Below are positions 11,895 to 22,100 of a DNA stretch of 64,000 nucleotides, piece after piece (positions within the stretch are counted from its first letter, which is position 1; each line of letters begins with the position of its first letter). Origin of the DNA: Adiantum capillus-veneris (taxonomy: Eukaryota > Streptophyta > Polypodiopsida > Polypodiales > Pteridaceae); the NCBI GenBank assembly GCA_014529385.2, contig CM043970.1, forward strand, positions 60,495,023 to 60,559,022, written 5' to 3'. Both the position numbers and the translations under genes were made by a program. The notes under the pieces were generated by a model. That model made no database searches. It had not been told where the DNA came from and was given only the letters and a program-made list of their open reading frames with translations.

Positions 11895-12038
11895 TGTAGT
11901 AATACAATCCTTGGCCTTTCTAGCAAGAAAGGGTCTGATTCTAACTACCAAAGCATTTTTTGGTTTACGGTCTTTAAGGTACAACTTAATCTGCTCGAGA
12001 ATCTTTGTATGATTCTAAGGGCTGTGTCTTACACTCAT
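11895..12038 (-). pseudogene. ORF1 5' coding exon, unit 2
   Basis: An ATG at 12038 opens 48 codons parallel to those at 5305-5158, with mostly silent differences. One GAG codon has become TAG at codon 8, so this copy is inactive unless read through. The exon ends at a consensus GTAAGT donor. Confidence 0.5.
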
Positions 12039-13160
12039 GCGGGCTGTCATTCTAAAAGGTTCGTGGTCCTGATAGGAAATATATAAACATGAATATGATC
12101 AGTTACTGTAGATTGGGCCTACAAACCTTAAACCGGCAAAGTCAATAGCCGCGAGCAGGAGACCAGAAAAATAGTCTATGAAGGACCACCTAACACCAGT
12201 CAACGAGTCAAGGGATTATAGACTGTGGGTCCATCTTAGAGCTAAGTTTCAGAATTAGTTTCCAAAGCCAACATCCTGGGTTTTTTAAAAAAAGAAAAAA
12301 CCTTATGTATAGGATGTGTGTAGCTGTTTTTACCATAAATAATAAGACATAATTGAACTTTATACATTCAAAAAACAGCTGGCTTTATAAAAAAAGGAAA
12401 TGATAAGTACAAAAACAATTCAGTTTTAAAATTATTTTTGTACAATGTTTGTAAGAATAAGGCCCCATTCCAATATACAAATAACAGAAGAATTTCCCAA
12501 GCAGTAGGTGAATGTGTAATCTAGTGTTGGACAGCTTGCCAAAGCCCAAAAAACTTTCCAAGATAAGATAGAGTCCTTACCTGCATCCATCCAAACAAGA
12601 CAACAAATATGTTAGCCTTGGATATGTTTTAGAGGTATCAATGGACTATAGCAGTTGTTATCCATGTCCATCTTACAAACTTTTTTTTAAAACCTTACAA
12701 GCCAAGTCCATAATATTTATGTAGACAAATGTTTTTCTCTCTTTCTTTTATAAAAAAAGGAACCCAAAATTTCTCAGCAGAAAAAATATATCATTTTGAT
12801 TAGAAGGCCATCACCCCTTCTAATCCAAGTGTTTGAATCCCCCATTAATATTTTTATATCAGTTTATCTTTCTAGATGAATGAAAACACCATCATATGAA
12901 GTTATAAAAGAAGTTTCGTTATAAAATTCCTTTCATATTCCAACAAGCCTTAAGCTAGTTTAAGTTTGTTTAAGTCGGGTATAGTTTAAGCGCATCATGG
13001 TACATGGAATCCAAATCCCCCGGTTTGTATGTTACTTACCTTACACATCTTTTTGGCCAACCATGTGGCAATGAGCCCTTGTTGAATCAAGCTAGACCAC
13101 GAGTCTAACCATGAATTTTAAGGGATTATGTTTTTGAGTTTCCAATTTCTCTTGTCATCT
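12039..13160 (-). other. Noncoding leader of unit 2
   Basis: To about 12880 this matches the unit 1 leader (5306-6090 region), including the CATCACCCCTTCTAATCCAA stretch. From about 12900 to 13160 I find no counterpart in unit 1 and no coding frame. Confidence 0.4.
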
Positions 13161-14335
13161 GTGAATGAAAAAAAAACCTTGTAATACTTTAACACGACGA
13201 CTAGTAATCTGCCTAGTAGTTGTACGTAGTTAGGCAAGAAAAAACCATCTAATACCCGTATGCAGCCCATAAACAAAAAACCGCGCCTGCCTATATAATG
13301 ATTTGCAGCATTTCAACCAAAACCTGGGTATTGAACCAGTAATGCCATGGAATGCAGTCAGGGAAAACTCCCCCACAAATCCAAACAATATCCAAGAACA
13401 GTGTGCAACAGTTCAGCCCCTTTATATTCACATAACCAACCCAAGCGGTGGTAGGTAGTATACCAAATCAATTACCAAGCTAGATAGGGAGCTACACCCG
13501 CTAGTGTGCATGCAGATAATGTATTGTATTACCCTTAACCTAACCATAAATAAATGACCAGGTACAGCCATAGCGCGCCTCCGCACCCAACTTTCCTTTA
13601 AAACATTCAATAACTATGTGCAGTGGTTGGGTATGAAACCTCCACCCCTTTCAAGTTCCCATATCCATCCAAAACACAAGGCCTATCCAAGCTACCCATG
13701 AATAAGATCAACAACCCATGCAAAAAGCAATAGTACCAAGCCAACCTCCAAGCATAATAATGAACAGTAAGCACCAATAATATGTTTGGTCCTACCCGTT
13801 AGCCGAGCTAAGCGGCAGCAAAAAAACCAGTGATCAGTTAACGAACAATAGCCAGTAGGCAAGTTTTTTTGTTTAACCAAATTTAAAGCGGTAGCAGCTA
13901 GTACGACATACCCCAAACCACCTATACAAAAACCTCAAAAAAACCTTTAGAATAGTAATTACACGAAATCAATAGCAAACAAAAACACGGTAGTGGGATT
14001 AAAGCCTTGCAAAAAAACCAATGTACCTTAAAGTCAGTTCTATTATACTGTGTGAAAACCACGCAAGGTGCCATACCATTAAAGCAACATAGTAATATTG
14101 CCCTAAAAACGTAGGTGCGCAATGAAAAACTTACGAGTAAAAGTAGCCAATCTGTGTTACTTGTGTTGTGAGCTCCATACTTCTATGCAGCAGAGAAACA
14201 GACACGCAGTCCTATTTTATGCAAGCAAAAGGAGCACAAACAAAGCTAAGTGAGGGACAGAGTTGCACCCTCACCCTTTAAATAGAGGAGGGAGGAAGGC
14301 CGCCATTATTGCATAGTGCGCAGATCGTCATAAAT
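13160..14335 (-). repeat. Third, diverged copy of the array leader segment
   Basis: Several short blocks recur in the same order as in 1-1060 and 6464-7540: a TAATACCCGTATGCAGC block near 13250, TTACTTGTGTTGTGAGCTCC near 14157, and CTTTAAATAGAGGAGGGAGG near 14275. The rest is strongly diverged. No ORF1 or RT is visible next to it, so it is probably the relic of an older unit at the array edge. Confidence 0.45.
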
Positions 14336-14837
14336 GGAGAGATCCCAAATACGGCCCGTCATCCTTGCCTGTTGTCCAGTCCCTGCGTTGTGCCTCATCC
14401 AACCCCCGTGAAAGCCGCTCTAGCTTGTCCAAGGTCTCTGCTCAAAACCCTAATTACAACAGCGCCTGCGGCACAATAAACAGCAGTGCCCTCAAATTTT
14501 AGGGTGACTAGTTTTCGCAACAAGGCATAGACGTTGGCATTGGGGGAGAGAGACTATATATTAAAGAGGAGAAAGATAAAACATACCTTACAAAATTTGA
14601 AGGGTGCTTCATTGTACACGAGCTGAAACTCCTCGACGTTTACACTGAAAGGTGGGCAGTGCCAACAAAGAAGAAACTCCCTTTCCCTTTCTTACACAAA
14701 TTGGAGGACATACATCTATTTTCCAAAATTTCCTACAATTCTTTGGTACCATTTTCTTATCCTAGGCTTCTAATTTTATAGTATGTTACCTTCATAAGTG
14801 CCTTGCTACAAATCATTCTTTGGAGCATAGTATTGCA

Positions 14838-14864
14838 GGGAATGGTCACTCAGAGACTATTCCC
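14838..14864. repeat. Palindrome, copy 1
   Basis: Ten-base arms GGGAATGGTC and GACTATTCCC (one mismatch) around the loop ACTCAGA. A close relative lies at 16338-16362. Confidence 0.7.
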
Positions 14865-15431
14865 AGCCGTCAAGGGTCCGGGGGAGGGGGGCCAACACTC
14901 GCTTGCTGAGAGAAGAGGCGCAACAGTCCAGCAATGACCAAGTACAAGCACAGGCGCTTGCAATCGGCATGTGCATTGTGCAAGACTACAGCCACAAATC
15001 ACATATTGCATGCGCATTGTGCAAGACTGCAGCCCAGACATTACGTGTGCTGAGGTGGCTCTTTGGCATTGGATGAGCAGAGCGGGATTGCCGCTCCTTC
15101 ATTCTCTCTAGTGATTTGGCACGCAGCCATTCGGTGTGACTGAATACAGCACGTCCAGGTTTTTCGATTGTTGCTATGTCGTACATCTGACATCCCATGC
15201 TCAAATGACGCTTAGTAATCGACTGCAGATGGAGGGCCAGGATTCTTAGCCCTCTGACCCCGGACCTTGACGGTGATAGTTCATTACAATGTTGTAATTA
15301 TGGTAATTAGTCATTATCTTTATTTGTAAAGTTTTTTATCTACACTTGTAGAACTATAATAATGTATGTGCATGTTACTCTCTACAAGCATGGATACACC
15401 GCACAAACGATTATAATAAACATATACATAT

Positions 15432-15433
<2 letters not shown>

Positions 15434-15525
<92 letters not shown>
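15434..15525. repeat. (CA)n(TA)n microsatellite
   Basis: A short CA run passes into a long TA run with one GTA interruption. Confidence 0.95.
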
Positions 15526-15528
<3 letters not shown>

Positions 15529-16337
15529 CACATTCAACATACTCGTGTGCAAAGGACCACCAAGAACATAACAAGCCTAAACTAACAAATGCATCAGTGG
15601 TTTATGTTAGCTCTTGCATACGGCTATATGCCTTTGACACGCAAGCATATATGATTAACAAGGAAAGGAAGCCTTTGTTTTCCATCCTCTAAAACTTTGT
15701 GGCCCTCCTCTTTTTAGTGATATCCTATAATCCATGGAAAGTAGGCGAAGACATGGGGAAGCTTCTCTCAAGCTCTTTTTTGGCCTTTAGTGAATGCACT
15801 ATCTTTTGCACTCGTGAACCAAAGCAATACCAAGTACATCATCTTTTCTAGTAGTTTGATCGAATAATAAGAGCTCCCAATGGAGATAATAAAAGTACTT
15901 TTTGTGCACTTTGTAGACTACCTTGCACTTTGCATCTCAATGGAATCAACCACTGAGATGGGATGCAAACTTGGGGACAAGCCACACAATGACTTTGTGA
16001 AGACAAGGGTCTTACAAATTGGATTCCCAACATTTCGACATGCACTTTTCATTAGTGCACAATGTTGCGAGACTTCTAATGTCTACAGTCTTTCTTCCAT
16101 TGTTTCGAAGTTTTGCTTTGATAATTATATCCGAAGGTCTAGATGAGAAATTCAAGAGGATTGATGGTAGGTTACCTGAGTGCAAATTGATATGATGTTG
16201 TTGGGAGTGTAACTTTTCTAAGATAAATCTTGTCGCAAGGATTGCAAGGAGGGAGCTTCGCGCGATTTTTACAAGCAGATCTCTTGGATTGAAAACGTAT
16301 TAAGACTTTATTTTATGACCTTGTCACAACCAGCCTT

Positions 16338-16362
16338 GGAATGGTCACTCAGGGACCATTCC
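16338..16362. repeat. Palindrome, copy 2
   Basis: Perfect nine-base arms GGAATGGTC and GACCATTCC around ACTCAGG, nearly the same as 14838-14864. The pair could mark the ends of a small element about 1.5 kb long. Confidence 0.7.
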
Positions 16363-17398
16363 CTACATCACACGAAGACACTCTTAACAACAAGATAGAC
16401 TTTAATTATGTGCTAACACGTCACTTTTGCAAGGATGCTTTCTTAGTTTCGTTGCTAATGCTTCCTTTTATTTGTGTTTGCTTTGTTTCTGCCTATTTTA
16501 ACATGCATGGTGTTACTTGATTGTGGATGTTGCTGCCTGTCTTCTATTTTATACTTCCTTTTTGGAGGCTGATTTTGCAAGATTCGAAGGTGGTTTGGCC
16601 GTGGTATTTAAGGTGTTGTGGATTACGACTATTTCCCTCTCCATTTTCATTTCCACATGCGATGACGGTCCACCCTGCATGAAGTGAACCTAGCTACAAG
16701 AAGAGCGGCTCAAAATCATGTCTAGAATGCAAGCAAAATGTCAAGAAATTGCAACCAAATAGAAAATAGTTAAATAATGGGCGAAGTGTCAGGAAGATGA
16801 AATTTCATCTATACTTGGAGAGCTCCTTGGCTCTGCTTTGTAGCAACAAAACATAAGGACTGACACTATTGAGAAGCAACAGACAGCTTCAAAGAAGACC
16901 ATCATCAAAATGAGTGAAAGGGTGTCAAAACCCCATTCCGGAGATGAAAATTCTTGCATATGATATGATAAGAAGCCCTTGCTGGCAACGGAGTCGCGAT
17001 GCCGCAGACTCCGGCCTTGGTGTCTTTGCAATGCAACAACCGGAAAACGACCTTGGAAAGATAGTGTCTCACAAATGCAAAGGAGAAGGACACGGATCGG
17101 GTAAATGCATGTTGCTCATCATTGTAGGTGCCATTCATTTGGAGCTGGCCATTGCTCGGAGATAAGTGCAGTGACACACTGATCATTATCGATCATTTAG
17201 TGCATGTGTGCAATACAAGAAAGGCGATGATGACAGCATGCGACCATCTCTTCTACTAGCCCTTGGAGTAACATGTGCTTTGCAATTCATTGTTCGATCT
17301 ACATGTAAACCTTAACGGTGCCCTTAAAAAAGCAACAAAATTGTGTACCTTGGCATATGCCCCAAATAAAAATTTCATGGATGGATCAAAGAGATGCC

Positions 17399-17770
17399 TT
17401 AAAATACTATTCTAACATAGTGATTGTGCTGGAGCTTATGAAAGAACTCATCACTACAATTTAAAAATTCTTTCCAACGACACTTAGCCATCTTAAGAAG
17501 TGGGTTGGTGAAGGAAATATCCAGGACCATAAATGAATTTATCACTTTAAAATCGGGCTCAAGAATGGGGGAAGAACATACTCCCACCTTCTCATTTTTG
17601 TTCTGACTTTTTCAAAGACCCAATGAAATCTTTGTTTGTGAGTTACATCCACCACCATGGGAGCTCCTAGGTGCCTGAAGATAATACCTTTTGAGACAAT
17701 CTCCCTTGTCCAATCAGAAGGGTCGAAGGAGTAATTTGTTGACAGGGGAACCCTACACTGTCCCATACTA
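17399..17770 (-). pseudogene. LINE (non-LTR) reverse transcriptase fragment
   Basis: Minus-strand translation, with one frameshift near 17560, contains FRHLGAPMVVDVTHKQRFHW followed by KVRTKMRRW, then FKVINSFMVLDISF. This resembles the region of plant L1-type RTs just after the catalytic core, where family members read like YLGxPxG...W...KI...L..W followed by AGRxxVxxxV. No other LINE part is seen nearby, so it is a short relic. Confidence 0.55.
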
Positions 17771-17867
17771 AAAAAACTGTATACACGATACCAACACAAG
17801 TCTTTAGAGACGAGCTTCTAGAGCTGAGAGCTGAGAACAGAGAGAGAGAGTTGTGTGGTGGTGGTTG

Positions 17868-17940
<73 letters not shown>
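17868..17940. repeat. (GA)n-(G)37 homopurine tract
   Basis: About 18 GA repeats run directly into 37 consecutive G. Open frames across it are artefacts. Exact G count may be an assembly estimate. Confidence 0.9.
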
Positions 17941-17942
<2 letters not shown>

Positions 17943-18072
17943 GATAGGGATAGGTAAGGGGAGAATGGAAAGGGAAGAAGCAAAGGGAGGGAATGAGAGT
18001 TCAAGAGTGAGTAGGTATGCGAAAAAAATGGTGAAATGGTATGGTTGCACTTTATTAGCTGCATATTCCACA

Positions 18073-18315
18073 TCACATTGTAACTTCTCTAAATCCTGTG
18101 TTTACATTGTGCTTGACTTTGTCCGATTCATCAAAGACTTCGGAAACCCAACTGTTAAGACCACTACGAGTAAGACCAACTTGACCTGTTTTCACAAAAC
18201 GTAAAGGTAACCCTATGTCCTCAGTGAAGATCACCAGCTTTGAACCCTCAATTGCAAAATTGCTGTAACTACACCTCCAAACCTCCTCTTGGATTGCATC
18301 ACTAGCCTTGATTGC
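18073..18315 (-). other. Unassigned 80-codon open frame behind an acceptor-like site
   Basis: On the minus strand a TTTTTGTGTTTCTAG acceptor-like sequence is followed by 80 sense codons (starting AIKASDAIQEEVW, later GLPLRFVKTGQVG) and a TGA. It lies 0.7 kb beyond the U2AF65 stop on the same strand. I do not recognise the peptide. It could be a terminal exon of another gene, an alternative last exon, or chance. Confidence 0.25.
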
Positions 18316-19017
18316 CTAGAAACACAAAAAGCTTCACACGGACAAGACACAAGCTCGAGTTAAAATGCCTGCGCTTGAAAAATTAAAAGCTACAACACTT
18401 CAGGCAACAAACACGATAGCCCTCCCACAACTGCAGATGAGCCAGAGATGCTTACTGCCCTCCACAGAACCTGCGTATCACAAGAACAATTGCAAGCACA
18501 AGCCATTAATCCATTTATAGCAAATGGCCTTCAATGCCTTGTGAGTTGAATAACTGACCAGCACACATAACCTGCTGCTTTCTTCTAATATGTAGCAAGC
18601 ACTTTCTTTCAAATAAGCGTCCTGCTCATGGTCTCCTTACAATTCTTAAAGAAATCTGTCAGAGTGAATTTTAGAAGGCGCGACTCACAAGGGATTATTA
18701 CCAAATTTATGTTGGGAATGTTATGGTTTTTGATGTGGACACGGCATTCCCAGCCATGAGGTCGTCATTCCCCGCACCATCAACAATTTATCGCACGGAT
18801 AAACCCTCAAAACCCACCTGAACAGGTACACATGCACCACCCTACACCAAACAATCCTTGGCATCATCAACTGGGTACCTTTTTGAGGTTAAAACCTGCT
18901 TTCAGGCTATGCTTTACAAGAATTCCCACGTTGTTCTGAAAACTATTCCTCCACAACTTTGCTTCCAACCTGCCAAAAATGTTTGAAAAGACAAACTGCT
19001 ACAGGTTGCACGAGATT
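18316..19017 (-). other. Region following the U2AF65 stop (probable 3' UTR)
   Basis: No coding frame is supported. It directly follows the U2AF65 stop codon and should hold the 3' untranslated region. I see no unambiguous AATAAA close to the stop; one is at 18056-18051, about 960 bases downstream. Confidence 0.35.
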
Positions 19018-19155
19018 TTAGCTATCATACTCTCCTCTTGAAAACTTAGATTCTGAAAAATAGATAGCTTGGACAGTGTTTCCACCAAACTTTCTTCCAT
19101 GCAAGACCTCTTTTGCCTTGGCAGCTTCCTTCACATCACTGTACTCCAAAAACAC
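19018..19155 (-). CDS. U2AF65: U2AF65 exon 18 (last)
   Basis: UHM end with GRKFGGNTV carrying the Arg-x-Phe motif, closing SRGEYDS and TAA. Acceptor GTCAACAG. Confidence 0.94.
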   Translation of the reverse strand: MFLEYSDVKEAAKAKEVLHGRKFGGNTVQAIYFSESKFSRGEYDS

Positions 19156-22100
19156 CTGTTGACATTGATAGTAAGTTTGATGCACCTTATTGGGAAGAAA
19201 GCTCTAAGAAATTGCTCATAAATGCACATTAATATCACACACATAACAAGCATGTAAAGACCGTGTGCATCGTGCATGTCCTCAAGATCCGATGGTCAAA
19301 ATTGGCAATCTAAACCCTTGAACACAAGTTTTTCAACGAGACCCAACATGCACACAAGAAAGTTGACATGATGGCAATACCTTGCCCACACCAGTAACAG
19401 CATCATCAGCCCCTGAACCTGGTCTAGGGATGACTACATTCACAAGTTTTCCTGTGAAAGACACAACTTGCTTCAGTGAAGGCCACTTGCAATAGCACTT
19501 GCACTAAAAGCTTGAATTAGAACTCACCGTATTTGCCACATTCGTCTTTCATATCATCATATATTTCTTCATAAACATCATCCTCTTTCAGCTCTTCCAC
19601 GTCCACAATCTGTAAATTAAAATTATACAGCTCAGTCATCGAAGCCAAAAAAGCATTTAGGATATTGTGATGAAAAGGTTAACCAACCCACAAAGATGAT
19701 GTGCACTTGACTACCAAAGCACATTAAACACACAATTGAAGGCAATTTGGAAGTTCTCTTTTCCGTCATGGCTTTCCTAAATTTATAATTCAATTATCTA
19801 CTACTAAACACTCAGCTTTAACCTTAACAGCACCATGAACATGAGAAATATTTGCAAACACTTCAAACTTTAAGCACAATAAAGACATGCTGTAAATTCT
19901 ACTTTCTGAACACTTCGAAAGAGCGGGAAAAGAAAAAGAAAATATACAACAGAAGTACTTGTGAAGAACAATCTTCGAAACTCACATTCTACAATTTTAA
20001 CTACACTGCGCAGCATTCCTCCTCCACATCACTAGCATTCAAAAGTAGGTGAAGGTTTGTATAGGCTTAGAACCAGATTCCGTTAGAAATAGAATCAGAT
20101 TGGGCTTTACTTTATGAAACTATAAGACTATTAGATTGAATAACTGCACATAATTCACATTTCATTTGTAAAATTGTCAGTCCCTCGCCAGATCTATCCT
20201 GCACACATGACATGACACAAGCCACACACGCATAAACGAGCATTGAGAGGGGAACATCATACTCACCTCCCAGTCATGGAGCCAATACGGGCTCACCCCC
20301 GAGCTGTTGGGTTAAAGGCCCTAAATAACCCCTTATGTACATTTTTTTACTTTGTCCAGGTTCAATCACATTGAACCTGGACACATTTTTAAAACGTCAC
20401 TTATAATAAAAGTGGAAAACCCAACTCAACATTAGTGAGTTTTCCCAAAAACGTACGAGCTCTTTCTCCCTTCCTGCTTCAATCCCTAGCGCGTCCTCTC
20501 TGTTGCACTTCGCCTCCTGCTTCCTGCACTACATCGAGACACGCACCTACCGGTACCTTCTACTTCGCGCTTTCAACTAGTATCAGAGCCCTAAGATTTC
20601 AAAACAACCCTACGCAGTCTGTTGGACAATGAGATAAAATTGCTCTCCCGCAATCAATTTCGCTTCCATCGCAAAGCCCCTTACTTCCGGTGTCGAATAG
20701 GTCACCAAAACTGCCAAAACATGCTGTTTTTAGGTCAAAACAGGTGATTTACAAGTTATTACAAGTCAAAACAACAACGCAAGTGTACCAAAGTTGTGAG
20801 ATCACATGTATTGATGTTTGTTGTGACAAATTGAGTGAAAAGCTGAGTTCAGTGCTTGAAATTGCACATTTCAACTGTAATTTCAGATTTGGATTGTTTC
20901 ATGTAAAGAAACTGTGGCTCTTTGTATGCAAAGTCTTATGATTGCTACTATTTGCTGAAATTTTCAGCCTATTGCATCTCTCTTGTATACACACTTGTGG
21001 TTGAATTAAGATGGCTTCTTCCTCTTCCGCATTTTGACACTAAAATTTTGATAGAAATCAATCAGTTCGATGGTCAAGGCTTCGATCTTTGGCAAGAACG
21101 CATACAAGGTATCATTTTCTTAAAGGATTGTGAAGATGCATTGGAACGAAATACGCCACTAGCTTTGTCTGACAAAGAATGGGCCAGGTTAAATAAGAAG
21201 GTTATGGCCTACATCAAAATGGCTATCAATGATGACATTTTGACGAGCATCAAGCGTTTGGACTATCCTTATGCAATATAGCAAAAGCTAAAGGCTAATT
21301 ATGAGAACCACACGCCTATGAACCAGGTGCGAAAGTCGGTGAATATGCAACTTGATGACTCAAAGTCAGCTACTGAGCATTTGAGTGCTTTTACATGTGT
21401 GTTGAGTCAGTTCAGGACAGAGGGCTTCAGCAATTCGATGATAAGCTGAAAGCTATTTTCTTGCTTATGACATAGCCAGATACTTGGGAAACCTTGGTTG
21501 TCTCCTTGAGCAACAGTCCCACTCTCACGTATGGCGGAGTGAGAGGGTCTATTCTCAATGAAGAGATTAGACGCAAGTCTAGTGGGGAAGGTGGCAGTTC
21601 TGCCTACAATGCAAGACGTAGAAATCAAAAGCGTGATGCGAGTAACAGGACTCAAAATAGAAGTAAGAGCAAGACAAAGGATAAGGATGTCACTTGTTAT
21701 CAATGTGGCAGGAAGGGTCACAAGAAAACCGATTGCAGGTATTTCAAGAAAGAGCAAGAAAGGAAAAAGGAAACGCAAGATAAGAAGAAGAAAGATGAGA
21801 ACAAAGGGGAAAAATCAGCAGGTGATTCCTCCCGGGATGCTGAAAATGCAAATGTATCCTCTAGTATGGTCATTGAGTTGTCAGACGTTGAGGAAATTTT
21901 GGTTGCGGCTTCATGCCCCTCAGATTTGGTGATAGCTAATGCAGAAGACATGCTTATCTTGAAGAAAGATGTCATTGATGCATTGCTTAGTGCTAATGAT
22001 GGCCTATCCCAGTCTTGGATAGTGGATTATGGTGCTTCATTCCATGTGACTCCATCTTTGGAGTGTTTTGCTACATATGTTGCAGGCAATTATAGCAAGG

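Larger units (their letters stand above)
1..12930 (-). mobile_element. Tandem array of two Penelope-like (endonuclease-lacking type) retroelement units
   Basis: Bases 1 onward recur from 6464 onward in the same orientation, so unit 1 is about 1-6463 and unit 2 about 6464-12930. Similarity runs through leader, ORF1, RT and the (GT)n tracts. Read on the minus strand each unit has a noncoding leader, a short 5' exon, ORF1, RT, then a trailer with CA repeats. I see no LTRs, no GIY-YIG endonuclease and no APE endonuclease. Head-to-tail tandem copies are common among Penelope-like elements, and the RT motifs (ADITRCYENIPL, GIPMGFSCAPLMCN, MDDIL) suit that group. Placing it with the Athena/Coprina type is my inference. 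The array probably continues left of the window. Confidence 0.65.
14336..17398. other. Intergenic region without a supported gene
   Basis: I find no coding frame I can defend. It holds an AT-microsatellite, a 40-bp direct duplication near 14968-15036 (GCATGTGCATTGTGCAAGAC and a variant), and two related palindromes listed separately. Short frames on both strands show no family motif. Confidence 0.5.

Noticed and set aside
1-12930. GIY-YIG endonuclease in the Penelope-like units
   Set aside because: I searched the N- and C-terminal parts of ORF1 and RT by eye for GIY...YIG and the following Arg/Glu pattern and found none.
15320-15574. Tyr-Ile repeat frames on both strands
   Set aside because: Translations of the TA microsatellite.
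17667-18204. Poly-Pro/Ser-Leu and poly-Gly/Arg-Glu frames
   Set aside because: Caused by the GA and G runs; both strands are open for the same reason.
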